This document shows, piece after piece, positions 42,258 through 51,170 of a stretch of 64,000 nt of DNA. The position numbers and the translations under genes were made by a program. The notes below the pieces were generated by a model. The model saw nothing but the letters and a program-made list of their open reading frames with translations, ran no database searches and was not told where the DNA came from. Each line of letters starts with the position of its first letter. Position 1 is the first letter of the stretch. This DNA is from Stutzerimonas stutzeri. Lineage in GTDB: Bacteria; Pseudomonadota; Gammaproteobacteria; Pseudomonadales; Pseudomonadaceae. Location of the stretch: the NCBI GenBank assembly GCA_002345575.1, contig DDVX01000003.1, forward strand, positions 1 through 64,000. The letters run 5' to 3'.

Positions 42258-44960
42258 TCAGATTTCGATGCTGCTGGGGGAGGCCTGGTGTTCGTTCTCC
42301 TGCGTCAGCTGCCTGACTAAAGCCTGCTGTAGCTGGATGCACAGCTGCGAATCTGACAGTGGCTGATTGTCTGCATTGGTCACGAAGAACACGTCTTCCA
42401 CACGCTCGCCCATGGTAGCGATCTTGGCGTTCTGCACCGATAGGTCGAAATCGAGAAACAGCTGACCGATACGGGCCAGCAGGCCGGGGCGGTCCGGCGC
42501 GATGACCTCGATGATGGTCTGTAGCCTTTGGGCATCATTGTGGATGGTGACCTGCGGCGGGAAGGCGAAGTGCTTGAGCTGCCGGGGCACGTAGCGCTTG
42601 ATGATCGTCAGGTATTCTTCCGGCTTGCGCAGTGCCTCGATCAGGCCCTGGCGTATTTCCTGGATGCGCTCGGGGTCGTTGCCGATGGGTGTGCCGTCGG
42701 CGTCCAGCACGATATAGGTATCCAGGGTGAACTGGCTGCTTGAGGTAATGATCCGGGCGTCGTGGATGTTCAGGTTGAGCTGATCCATGGCGGCCACGGT
42801 CACCGCGAAGAAATCATGCTGGTCGGCCGCGTAGATGAAGATCTGCGTGCCGCCTTCGAATTCACGCTGCGTGGTTTCCTGAATCAGCACCATCGGCTCG
42901 CTGCTGTCGCCATGCTGCAGGATGGCTCTGGTATGCAGGGCGACGTCGGTCGGCGAATGACGCAGGAAGTAGTCGTCGCCCAGTTGCGCCCAGAGCTGTT
43001 CGGCATCATCCGGGTCGGTTCCGTTGCGCACTAGGCTGTCGAGCGCGGCACGCTGGGTCTGACGAATCTGCTCCTCGCGCTCCAGCGGATTTTCCAGGCC
43101 GCGGCGCAGTGCGCGCTGGGTCTCGCTGTGCAGCTGCCGAAGCAGGCTGGCGCGCCAGGAGTTCCAAAGGGTTGGGTTGGTGGCATTGATGTCCGCTACG
43201 GTGAGCACATAGAGATAGTCCAGGTGTGTCTCGTCGCCGACCATCTGGGCGAAGTCGTTGATAACCTGTGGGTCGGAAAGGTCCTTACGTTGCGCTGTGG
43301 TGGACATGATGAGGTGGTTGGCTACCAGCCAGACCACCAGGCGCGTATCCCAGGCGGGGAGCTTGTGGCGTACGCAGAATGCCTGAGCATCTTCCGCTCC
43401 GAGCTCGGAGTGATCGCCGCCTCGGCCTTTGGCGATGTCGTGATAGAGACCTGCGATGTAGATGAGTTCGGGCTTTGGTAGCAGCTCCACCAACTTGCTC
43501 GCCAGCGGGTATTTTTCCGCGACACCCGGCTTGCTCAGTTTGCGCAGGTACTTGATGACGTTGAGCGTGTGAGCATCGACGGTATAGATGTGGAAAAGAT
43601 CGTGCTGCATCTGTCCGACGATATGGCCGAACTCCGGTAGATAACGGCCGAGAATGCCGTAACGGTTCATCCGTCGCAGGTTGCGGTGTATGCCTTCCCG
43701 GCACTTGAACAGCTCGATAAACAGGCTGGTGTTGCGGATATCGCTGCGAAAGTCGTCGTCGATCAAGTGGCGATGGTCTCTTAGCAGGCGAATGGTTTCG
43801 GCGCGTACCCCTTTGATCTCCGGGTGCTGAGCAAGCAGTACGAATACTTCCAAGAGGGCAAAGGGGCGCTGGACGAAGACTGAATCTTTGACGACTTCAA
43901 GATAGCTGTCGCGTACCAGAAAGCGGCTATTGAGCGGAGCGGCCTCGCCGCTGTCGCCTTCCCAGAGGATCACTTCGGCAAAGTGCTGGCCTACTAGGTC
44001 ACTGAGCTCGGAGATGCTCATCACTACCCGGTAGTACTTCTGCATGAAGCGCTCGATGGCGAGCTTCGCGTCGCTGTCTTCGTAGCCGAGCAGGGCGGCG
44101 AGGCTGCGCTGGTGGTCGAAGAGCAAGCGGTCCTCGGCGCGCCCTGCGAGCATGTGCAGTCCGTAGCGAACCCGCCAGATAAAGGCTTGGCTGGACACCA
44201 GCAGCGAGTACTCGCCTTCTGTCAGAAAACCTTGGTCAAGGATGGCGCTCAGGTTCAGGCTGCCGAACTGGCGCCGCGCGATCCACAGGATCGTCTGGAT
44301 GTCGCGCAGTCCTCCGGGAGATGCTTTGACGTTGGGCTCCAGGTTGTATTCGGTGTTGTTGTACTTGGAGTGGCGGGCGTTCTGCTCGTTACGCTTGGCG
44401 AGGAAAAACTCCTTGCTTGACCACATCTCGCTTGGGCTGGTGACCTTCAGCATGCTTTGTCGCAGGTGCTCGGGGCCTGCGATGGTGCGGCTTTCCATCA
44501 GGTTGGTGATGACGGTCAGATCTGCGCGGGCCTCTTCGGCGCACTCGGCAACCGAGCGCACGCTCTGACCAACCTCCAGGCCGATATCCCAGAGCAGGGT
44601 CAGAAAGCCCTCGATAGGATCACGGAACAACTCCTGGTCGCTGCCGTTGAGCAGGATCAGCAGGTCAATATCGGAGTAGGGATGCAGCTCGCCACGGCCG
44701 TAGCCGCCAACCGCGATCAGTGCGATATCAGCGCCCTTGTTCCAGTCGAAACGGGACCAGGCAGCGCGCAGGATCTGATCGATGAACCATGCACGGTCAG
44801 TAATCAGGCGCCGGATATCGGAGCCGGCAAGAAAGCGCTCGTCCAGAACCTGACGAGCCTTGGTGATGACCTTCTTGAATGCCGGGATCGGACTTGACTT
44901 GAGCGCCAATTCTGCCTGGAACTGGCTGCGGTCGAAAAGTTGGGGATCAACCTGTGGCAT
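42258..44960 (-). CDS. glnD: Bifunctional PII uridylyltransferase / uridylyl-removing enzyme
   Basis: GlnD senses glutamine: it attaches UMP to the PII protein when glutamine is low and removes it when high, which sets glutamine synthetase activity and NtrBC output. The 900-residue protein has an N-terminal nucleotidyltransferase (GGYGRGELHPYSDIDLLIL, catalytic Asps at ~97/99), a central HD phosphohydrolase (AGLYHDIAKGRGGDHSELG) and two C-terminal ACT domains that bind glutamine (RQFEFGT-like ... IEVIAPDRPGLLARIG). Order and length match the family. It follows map on the same strand, separated by 23 bases, probably as one operon. Confidence 0.95.
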   Translation of the reverse strand: MPQVDPQLFDRSQFQAELALKSSPIPAFKKVITKARQVLDERFLAGSDIRRLITDRAWFIDQILRAAWSRFDWNKGADIALIAVGGYGRGELHPYSDIDLLILLNGSDQELFRDPIEGFLTLLWDIGLEVGQSVRSVAECAEEARADLTVITNLMESRTIAGPEHLRQSMLKVTSPSEMWSSKEFFLAKRNEQNARHSKYNNTEYNLEPNVKASPGGLRDIQTILWIARRQFGSLNLSAILDQGFLTEGEYSLLVSSQAFIWRVRYGLHMLAGRAEDRLLFDHQRSLAALLGYEDSDAKLAIERFMQKYYRVVMSISELSDLVGQHFAEVILWEGDSGEAAPLNSRFLVRDSYLEVVKDSVFVQRPFALLEVFVLLAQHPEIKGVRAETIRLLRDHRHLIDDDFRSDIRNTSLFIELFKCREGIHRNLRRMNRYGILGRYLPEFGHIVGQMQHDLFHIYTVDAHTLNVIKYLRKLSKPGVAEKYPLASKLVELLPKPELIYIAGLYHDIAKGRGGDHSELGAEDAQAFCVRHKLPAWDTRLVVWLVANHLIMSTTAQRKDLSDPQVINDFAQMVGDETHLDYLYVLTVADINATNPTLWNSWRASLLRQLHSETQRALRRGLENPLEREEQIRQTQRAALDSLVRNGTDPDDAEQLWAQLGDDYFLRHSPTDVALHTRAILQHGDSSEPMVLIQETTQREFEGGTQIFIYAADQHDFFAVTVAAMDQLNLNIHDARIITSSSQFTLDTYIVLDADGTPIGNDPERIQEIRQGLIEALRKPEEYLTIIKRYVPRQLKHFAFPPQVTIHNDAQRLQTIIEVIAPDRPGLLARIGQLFLDFDLSVQNAKIATMGERVEDVFFVTNADNQPLSDSQLCIQLQQALVRQLTQENEHQASPSSIEI

Positions 44961-44983
44961 GCCAGTTCTCCGTCAAGCGGTAT

Positions 44984-45766
44984 TCAGGGGCGGGTGCGGG
45001 CGATGGTGTCGTCACTGCGCAGGGTGAAGATCTCGTAGCCATCGGCGGTGACTACGAGAGTATGTTCCCACTGCGCCGACAGCTTGCGATCCTTGGTGAT
45101 GGCCGTCCAACCGTCACCAAGCAGGCGAGTTTCCGCGCGGCCCTGGTTGATCATCGGCTCGATGGTAAAGGTCATGCCTTCCTTCAACTCCAGGCCTGTA
45201 CCGGCGCGGCCGTAATGCAGCACCTGCGGCTCCTCGTGGAATACCTTGCCGATGCCGTGACCACAGTATTCGCGCACCACTGAGAAGCCGTTCTTCTCCG
45301 CGTGCTTCTGGATCACTTCGCCGATATCACCAAGGCGAGCGCCGGGGCGCACGAGCTCAATACCTTTATAGAGGCATTCCTGAGTCACGCGGCACAGTCG
45401 TTCGGCCCACTCGGGGACCTTGCCGACCATGAACATCCGGCTGGTGTCGCCGTGATAGCCATCCTTGATAACAGTGATGTCGACGTTGAGGATGTCGCCA
45501 TCCTTCAGCGGCTTGTCATTGGGGATGCCGTGGCAGACCACATGGTTGATCGAGGTGCAGATGGACTTGGGAAAACCCTTGTAGTTGAGCGGCGCCGGGA
45601 CTGCCTGCTGCACGTTGACGATATGGTCATGGCAGAGACGGTCCAGTTCGTCGGTGGTGACGCCGGGTCGGATATGTTCTTCGAGCATTTCCAGCACTTC
45701 GGCGGCCAGGCGGCCGGCGATACGCATCTTCTCGATATCTTCGGGCGTCTTGATGGTGACAGTCAT
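44984..45766 (-). CDS. map: Methionine aminopeptidase, type I
   Basis: Map removes the initiator methionine from nascent proteins when the second residue is small. The 260-residue protein shows the type I signature with metal ligands in DGDILNVDITVIKDGYHGDTS (two Asp), GHGIGKVFHEEP (His) and TFTIEPMINQG (Glu), plus VVCHGIPNDKPL. It is divergent from rpsB, its usual partner in gammaproteobacteria, across about 260 bases. Confidence 0.95.
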   Translation of the reverse strand: MTVTIKTPEDIEKMRIAGRLAAEVLEMLEEHIRPGVTTDELDRLCHDHIVNVQQAVPAPLNYKGFPKSICTSINHVVCHGIPNDKPLKDGDILNVDITVIKDGYHGDTSRMFMVGKVPEWAERLCRVTQECLYKGIELVRPGARLGDIGEVIQKHAEKNGFSVVREYCGHGIGKVFHEEPQVLHYGRAGTGLELKEGMTFTIEPMINQGRAETRLLGDGWTAITKDRKLSAQWEHTLVVTADGYEIFTLRSDDTIARTRP

Positions 45767-45891
45767 TAGGAACTCTCGGAGTGCGAAAAATAAAGGCGCT
45801 ATATTAACAGCTTGAAACCGGGCAGTGCGGATGGGGAGCGCGCCGGGTATCGCTTCCGCGCTTGCAACCTATGGCATCCTGTCCCGCCTTT

Positions 45892-45910
45892 GTGCTATAA
45901 AACGCGCCGC
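45892..45910 (+). promoter_or_regulatory. Candidate rpsB-tsf promoter (-10 region) and leader
   Basis: TGTGCTATAAAA carries an extended TG-n-TATAAA -10 element, followed by the GC-rich discriminator ACGCGCC seen at stringently controlled ribosomal promoters. A leader of about 120 bases then runs to the rpsB start at 46030. In related bacteria such leaders fold to let S2 repress its own operon. No clear -35 is seen at 17 bases. Confidence 0.45.
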
Positions 45911-46029
45911 TCAACGGAGACCTCCGTTTTGCTTGAATCCACACACGTGTCGACACGGTATCCTGGGTGCTCGGAAGAGTTGGATATCGGGGCGCGTGGA
46001 GGCCTAACCCGATTCATCGAGGAAGTACC

Positions 46030-46770
46030 ATGACTCAAGTCACCATGCGCGACATGCTGAAGGCCGGTGTGCACTTCGGCCACCAGACCCGTTACTGGAA
46101 CCCGAAAATGAACAAGTTCATCTTCGGTTCGCGCAACAAGATCCATATCATCAACCTTGAAAAAACCCTGCCGATGTTCAACGAAGCGCTGCAGTTCGTT
46201 GAAAAGCTGGCTGCGGGCAAGAACAAGATTCTGTTCGTCGGCACCAAGCGTTCCGCTGGCAAGATCGTTCGCGAAGAGGCTGCACGTTGCGGCTCGCCGT
46301 ATGTCGATCATCGCTGGTTGGGCGGCATGCTGACCAACTACAAGACCATCCGTGCGTCGATCAAGCGTCTACGTGAGCTCGAAGTCCAGTCCCAGGACGG
46401 TACCTTCGACAAGCTGACCAAGAAAGAAGCCCTGATGCGCACCCGTGATCTGGAAAAGCTGGATCGCAGTCTGGGTGGTATCAAGGATATGGGCGGTCTG
46501 CCGGATGCCATGTTCGTCGTTGACGTCGATCACGAGCGCATTGCAATTTCCGAAGCCAACAAGCTGGGCATTCCGGTCATCGGCATCGTCGATACCAACA
46601 GCAGCCCGGAAGGTATCGATTACATCATTCCCGGTAACGATGATGCCATCCGCGCTGTGCAGCTTTATCTGAGCGCGACAGCCGACGCGGTAATCCGTGG
46701 CCGTCAGAATGGAGCCGGTGGTACCGACGTGTTCGTCGAAGAAGGCGCCTCCGAGGCCGCTGAAGGCTGA
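46030..46770 (+). CDS. rpsB: 30S ribosomal protein S2
   Basis: S2 (246 residues) completes the 30S subunit and helps recruit S1. Family motifs: VHFGHQTRYWNPKMNKFIFG, FVGTKRSAGKIVREEA, HRWLGGMLTNYKTI and GIPVIGIVDTNSSPEGIDYI. The start at 46030 has GAGGAAG upstream; a longer open frame is unsupported. An attenuator-like terminator lies between it and tsf, as in E. coli rpsB-tsf. Confidence 0.97.
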   Translation: MTQVTMRDMLKAGVHFGHQTRYWNPKMNKFIFGSRNKIHIINLEKTLPMFNEALQFVEKLAAGKNKILFVGTKRSAGKIVREEAARCGSPYVDHRWLGGMLTNYKTIRASIKRLRELEVQSQDGTFDKLTKKEALMRTRDLEKLDRSLGGIKDMGGLPDAMFVVDVDHERIAISEANKLGIPVIGIVDTNSSPEGIDYIIPGNDDAIRAVQLYLSATADAVIRGRQNGAGGTDVFVEEGASEAAEG

Positions 46771-46805
46771 GCGAGTAGCATTGCCTAGTTGAACCCGGTG
46801 AACAG

Positions 46806-46828
46806 AAAGGGGGCTATGCCCCCTTTTT
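46806..46828 (+). terminator. Intrinsic terminator between rpsB and tsf
   Basis: AAAGGGGGC-TAT-GCCCCC followed by TTTTT, 35 bases after the rpsB stop. It probably acts as an attenuator that lowers tsf output relative to rpsB. Confidence 0.8.
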
Positions 46829-46895
46829 GCCACTTCCGAATTGATCGCCCCGTTGGTGGGCGATAGTCGATAACGAATCGAGAGGATTTGCGAAC

Positions 46896-47765
46896 ATGGC
46901 AGAGATTACTGCAGCCCTGGTTAAAGAACTGCGCGAGCGCACTGGCCAAGGCATGATGGATTGCAAAAAGGCACTCACCGCTGCTGGTGGTGATATCGAG
47001 AAAGCCATCGACGACATGCGCGCTGCTGGCGCCATCAAAGCGGCCAAGAAGGCGGGCAACATTGCTGCCGAAGGCGTAATCGCGGTCAAGGTTTCTGATG
47101 ACAACTCACGTGCCGTGATCATCGAAGTCAACTCGCAGACCGACTTCCTGGCCCTGCAAGAAGACTTCAAGAACTTTGTCAGCGGCTGTGTTGAGCAGGC
47201 TTTCGCTGAGGAAATGACCGATGCAGCCCCGCTGGTCGCAGCTCAGGAAAGCAACCGTGAAGCGCTGGTTGCCAAGTGCGGTGAGAACGTCAATATCCGT
47301 CGTCTGACCGCCGTTTCCGGCGAAACCGTGGGTGCCTATCTGCACGGCCACCGCATCGGTGTACTGGTTGCCCTGAAAGGCGGCAACGAGGAGCTGGCCA
47401 AGCACGTTGCGATGCATGTCGCCGCTTCCAACCCGGCTGTTGTTACTCCGGATCAGGTCTCGGAAGAGCTGGTAGCCAAGGAAAAGGAAATCTTCCTGCA
47501 GCTGAACGCCGAGAAGATCGCCGGCAAGCCGGAAAACATCGTCGAGAACATGGTCAAGGGCCGTATCAACAAGTTCCTGGCCGAAGCCAGCCTGGTCGAG
47601 CAAGCCTTCATCATGGATCCGGAAGTTAAAGTCGGTGATCTGGTGAAGAAAGCTGGTGCCGAAATTGTTTCCTTCGTTCGTTATGAAGTAGGCGAAGGCA
47701 TCGAGCGCGCTGAGGTCGACTTCGCTGCTGAAGTGGCTGCTCAGGTTGCCGCGACCAAGCAGTAA
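46896..47765 (+). CDS. tsf: Translation elongation factor Ts
   Basis: EF-Ts (289 residues) exchanges GDP for GTP on EF-Tu. Its N-terminal UBA-like module shows ELRERTGQGMMDCKKALTAA and AAAEGV-like motifs. The core holds SQTDFLALQEDFKNFV, and the C-terminal coiled part ends with IVSFVRYEVGEGIERAEVDF. The length fits the family. GAGAGGA lies before the start. It is the second gene of the rpsB operon. Confidence 0.96.
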   Translation: MAEITAALVKELRERTGQGMMDCKKALTAAGGDIEKAIDDMRAAGAIKAAKKAGNIAAEGVIAVKVSDDNSRAVIIEVNSQTDFLALQEDFKNFVSGCVEQAFAEEMTDAAPLVAAQESNREALVAKCGENVNIRRLTAVSGETVGAYLHGHRIGVLVALKGGNEELAKHVAMHVAASNPAVVTPDQVSEELVAKEKEIFLQLNAEKIAGKPENIVENMVKGRINKFLAEASLVEQAFIMDPEVKVGDLVKKAGAEIVSFVRYEVGEGIERAEVDFAAEVAAQVAATKQ

Positions 47766-47781
47766 TAGTTCCTGTTGTCCT

Positions 47782-47817
47782 CAAAGAGGCTGCCCGCTCA
47801 CGCGCGCGGCCTCTTTG
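47782..47817 (+). terminator. Hairpin terminator after tsf
   Basis: CAAAGAGGC at 47782-47790 pairs with GCCTCTTTG at 47809-47817, with a GC-rich loop that can itself fold. It begins 16 bases after the tsf stop. Confidence 0.65.
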
Positions 47818-48162
47818 TCGAATAGAAGGGCGATAAAACGCAAGCGAGGGAGGCGAGGCAGGAACAGGCTAAGTACGGATCGGGCTCGCGTACGAGTTTA
47901 ACGTTCTAAATGAGCATTACTCACTTCGGGCGCGCTAAAGCGCGTTAGCCGCAAGCGGCTTTCCGAGGCTGTTTTTAATTCAGTATTGCCAATGTAGGTA
48001 GTTTCCGGCGGCCTGATGGGGATAAGAAATCGTTTTTGTCCCTGTATAGTCAACGCTGGCACCAAACAGCAGTTGCGCTGTCATAGCGCAGATATTTCGG
48101 GTTTGTGCGGCCTATCCGGTCATGCAGCCTAGTCATACAACGCCGCAGGAGATACAACGCCA
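47818..48162 (+). other. 345-base gap between tsf and pyrH with hairpins, probably the pyrH leader
   Basis: No coding frame is supported. It holds a perfect small hairpin, AGCCGC-AA-GCGGCT (47947-47960), next to a GCGCGCTAAAGCGCG palindrome, and, near the end, a TATAGT -10-like element around 48047. The gap is long for this operon and may hold the pyrH promoter with a structured leader. Confidence 0.4.
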
Positions 48163-48906
48163 ATGGCTCAGCAGATGAGTGCACGCAATCCACGCTACAA
48201 ACGCATTCTGCTCAAATTAAGCGGCGAAGCCCTGATGGGTGCGGAGGACTTCGGCATCGACCCCAAGGTGCTCGACCGCATGGCCCTGGAAGTTGGCCAG
48301 TTGGTTGGAATTGGCGTTGAGGTGGGTCTCGTCATCGGTGGCGGCAATCTGTTCCGTGGCGCGGCATTGTCGGCATCCGGCATGGATCGGGTCACAGGCG
48401 ACCACATGGGCATGCTGGCAACCGTGATGAACGCGCTGGCCATGCGTGATGCGCTGGAGCGCTCTAATATCCCGGCGCTGGTGATGTCTGCTATTTCCAT
48501 GGTTGGCGTGACCGACCATTACGACCGCCGCAAGGCAATGCGTCATCTCAAGACCGGTGAGGTGGTGATCTTTTCCGCCGGGACCGGCAACCCCTTTTTC
48601 ACTACCGACTCGGCTGCATGCCTGCGTGGCATCGAAATTCATGCCGATGTCGTGCTCAAGGCCACCAAGGTGGATGGCGTCTATACCGCCGACCCCTTCA
48701 AGGATCCGAATGCCGAGAAGTTCGAGCAGCTGACATATGATGACGTGCTCGACCGCAAGCTCGGCGTGATGGACCTGACCGCCATTTGCCTGTGTCGCGA
48801 CCACAAGATGCCGCTGCGGGTATTCAACATGAACAAGCCCGGCGCCCTGCTCAATATTGTGCTTGGCGGTGCCGAAGGAACACTGATCGAGGAACCGAAT
48901 CAATGA
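48163..48906 (+). CDS. pyrH: Uridylate kinase
   Basis: PyrH (247 residues) turns UMP into UDP, an essential step in pyrimidine supply, and is allosterically activated by GTP and inhibited by UTP. The amino-acid-kinase fold shows ILLKLSGEALMGAEDFGID, VIGGGNLFRGA, DHMGMLATVMNALAM, GTGNPFFTTDSAACLRGIEI and VLKATKVDGVYTADPFKDP. It overlaps frr by four bases (ATGA), so the two are co-translated. Confidence 0.96.
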   Translation: MAQQMSARNPRYKRILLKLSGEALMGAEDFGIDPKVLDRMALEVGQLVGIGVEVGLVIGGGNLFRGAALSASGMDRVTGDHMGMLATVMNALAMRDALERSNIPALVMSAISMVGVTDHYDRRKAMRHLKTGEVVIFSAGTGNPFFTTDSAACLRGIEIHADVVLKATKVDGVYTADPFKDPNAEKFEQLTYDDVLDRKLGVMDLTAICLCRDHKMPLRVFNMNKPGALLNIVLGGAEGTLIEEPNQ

Positions 48907-49460
48907 TCAACGAGATCAAGCAAGATGCGCAGGAGCGCATGAAGAAAAGCCTGGAGTCGCTGGCAGGCGCTTTCGCCAAGATCCGCACCGGTCGTGCTCA
49001 TCCGAGCATTCTCGATGGCGTCATGGTGTCCTACTACGGCAGCGATACGCCGCTGCGTCAGGTTGCCAACCTCACCGTTGAAGATTCACGTACTCTGGCC
49101 CTGACCATTTTCGACAAGAGCATGATCCAGGCAGTGGAAAAGGCCATCATGACCTCCGATCTGGGCCTGAATCCGGCAACGGCCGGCACCACTATCCGTG
49201 TGCCGATGCCGGCGCTGACCGAAGAGACCCGCAAGGGCTTCACCAAACAGGCGCGCTCTGAGGCTGAGAACGCCCGCGTAGCGATACGCAACATCCGCCG
49301 TGACGCCATCGCCCAGCTCAAGGATCTGGTGAAGGAAAAGGAAATCAGCGAAGACGAGGAACGTCGTGGTCAGGATGACGTTCAAAAGCTGACCGACAAA
49401 TACGTTGCGGAAATCGATAAGGCGCTGGAAACCAAGGAAAGCGACCTGATGGCCGTTTGA
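48903..49460 (+). CDS. frr: Ribosome recycling factor
   Basis: Frr (185 residues), with EF-G, splits the post-termination ribosome. A three-helix bundle with a small beta domain is indicated by LAGAFAKIRTGRAHPSILDG, MVSYYGSDTPLRQVANLTVE, PMPALTEETRKGFTKQA and EERRGQDDVQKLTDKYVAEI. The start overlaps the pyrH stop. Confidence 0.97.
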   Translation: MINEIKQDAQERMKKSLESLAGAFAKIRTGRAHPSILDGVMVSYYGSDTPLRQVANLTVEDSRTLALTIFDKSMIQAVEKAIMTSDLGLNPATAGTTIRVPMPALTEETRKGFTKQARSEAENARVAIRNIRRDAIAQLKDLVKEKEISEDEERRGQDDVQKLTDKYVAEIDKALETKESDLMAV

Positions 49461-49599
49461 CCGCCGTGTCGAACGCCCGTAAGGCTCAACCTTACAGCGC
49501 GCTAGGCCGCCCCGGTTGGTTGTGAGGTTGTTGGCCTGGAGTTTCCACTGGGCTTTTATCTATTGTTTTGCAGCGTGACTGAGCGCAGGTAGTCGTTTC

Positions 49600-50361
49600 A
49601 TGGAAAAGGTCAGGCCAATTGCCGGGCGGAAAGCACCCCGCCATGTCGCAATTATCATGGATGGAAACAATCGCTGGGCAAAGCGTCGTCTATTGCCGGG
49701 CGTGGCCGGACACAAGGCTGGCGTAGACGCGGTACGTGCAGTTATCGAGGTATGTGCCGAGGAGGGCGTTGAGGTTCTGACCCTGTTCGCCTTCTCCAGT
49801 GAGAACTGGCAGAGACCCGCTGATGAGGTGGGCGCGCTGATGGAGCTGTTCCTGACGGCTCTGCGTCGCGAAGCGCGCAAGCTCAATGAGAACGGCATCA
49901 GTCTGCGCATCATCGGTGACCGTGAGCGTTTTCACCCCGAGCTGCAGGTGGCGATGGCCGAAGCCGAAGCCATGACAGCTGGCAGTGATCGCTTCGTACT
50001 GCAAGTGGCAGCCAACTACGGCGGACAGTGGGACATCCTTCAGGCCACGCAGCGCTTGGCACACGAGGTTCAGGCCGGTCAGCTTGGCGCCAATGAAATC
50101 ACCCCGGCGCTTTTTCAGAGCTACCTGGCGACGGGCGATCTGCCGTTGCCGGACCTGTGCATCCGCACGGGCGGTGAGCGTCGCATCAGCAATTTCCTGC
50201 TGTGGCAAATGGCTTATGCCGAGCTCTATTTCTCCGACCTGTTCTGGCCGGACTTCAAGCGTGAAGCGATGCGCGCCGCGCTGGCAGACTACGCCAAGCG
50301 GCAGCGGCGCTTCGGCAAGACCGGCGACCAGCTCGAAACAGAGGTTCGTGCAGAATGTTGA
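49600..50361 (+). CDS. uppS: Undecaprenyl diphosphate synthase
   Basis: UppS (253 residues) extends farnesyl diphosphate with eight cis-isoprene units to make the C55 lipid carrier for peptidoglycan and O-antigen. The catalytic Asp lies in HVAIIMDGNNRWAKRRLLPG (about residue 26); GHKAGVDAVR, LTLFAFSSENWQRP and RTGGERRISNFLLWQMAYAE are diagnostic. It overlaps cdsA by seven bases. Confidence 0.96.
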   Translation: MEKVRPIAGRKAPRHVAIIMDGNNRWAKRRLLPGVAGHKAGVDAVRAVIEVCAEEGVEVLTLFAFSSENWQRPADEVGALMELFLTALRREARKLNENGISLRIIGDRERFHPELQVAMAEAEAMTAGSDRFVLQVAANYGGQWDILQATQRLAHEVQAGQLGANEITPALFQSYLATGDLPLPDLCIRTGGERRISNFLLWQMAYAELYFSDLFWPDFKREAMRAALADYAKRQRRFGKTGDQLETEVRAEC

Positions 50362-51170
50362 AGCAGCGCATCATCACCGCGGCGATTCTCCTGCCGGTCG
50401 CTCTGATCGGCTTTTTCCTGCTGGAAGGGCTTGCCTTTGCACTGTTCATCGGTGTGGTTGTAAGCCTTGGCGCCTGGGAGTGGGCGCGTATGGCTGGCTG
50501 CGTAGGGCAGCCGGCTCGGGTTGGCTATGCGCTGCTCGTGGCTGCGCTTCTGGCGGTTCTCTACGTGCTTCCGGTGCTGGCACCCTGGCTACTGACTGCC
50601 AGTGTCTTCTGGTGGCTGGCCGCGACTGCACTGGTTCTGAGTTATCCAGACAGTCAGCGCCACTGGCGCGGTCGCATCGGCAGCCTGGCGATCGGTCTGT
50701 TGATTCTGTTGCCGGCCTGGCAGGCGCTACTGGTACTCAAGCAGTGGCCGCAGGGTAACTGGCTCATAGTGGCGGTCATGGTGCTGGTCTGGGTCGCTGA
50801 CATCGGCGCCTATTTTTCCGGCAGGCGTTTCGGTCGGCGCAAGCTGGCACCGCAGGTCAGCCCCGGTAAGAGTTGGGAAGGGCTGGTAGGCGGCCTGCTA
50901 GCCAGTCTGCTGGTTACGCTCGGGGTCGGGCTCTATCACGGTTGGCCCGCGCGCGCGCTGGTGCTGGCTCTGCTGGGCGCGACCTTGGTGGTACTGATCT
51001 CGGTAGTGGGTGATCTCACCGAGAGCATGTTCAAGCGCAGCGCGGGGATCAAGGACAGCAGTCAGCTGCTGCCTGGCCACGGCGGCGTCATGGACCGTAT
51101 CGACAGCTTGACCGCAGCCGTACCCGTATTTGCAGTTCTGCTGTGGCTCGCCGGCTGGGGTGCTTGGTGA
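50355..51170 (+). CDS. cdsA: Phosphatidate cytidylyltransferase
   Basis: CdsA (271 residues) makes CDP-diacylglycerol, the precursor of all phospholipids, in the inner membrane. About eight hydrophobic helices precede the CDP-binding signature GRRFGRRKLAPQVSPGKSWE and the C-terminal SAGIKDSSQLLPGHGGVMDR. It is translationally coupled to uppS and to dxr. Confidence 0.95.
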   Translation: MLKQRIITAAILLPVALIGFFLLEGLAFALFIGVVVSLGAWEWARMAGCVGQPARVGYALLVAALLAVLYVLPVLAPWLLTASVFWWLAATALVLSYPDSQRHWRGRIGSLAIGLLILLPAWQALLVLKQWPQGNWLIVAVMVLVWVADIGAYFSGRRFGRRKLAPQVSPGKSWEGLVGGLLASLLVTLGVGLYHGWPARALVLALLGATLVVLISVVGDLTESMFKRSAGIKDSSQLLPGHGGVMDRIDSLTAAVPVFAVLLWLAGWGAW

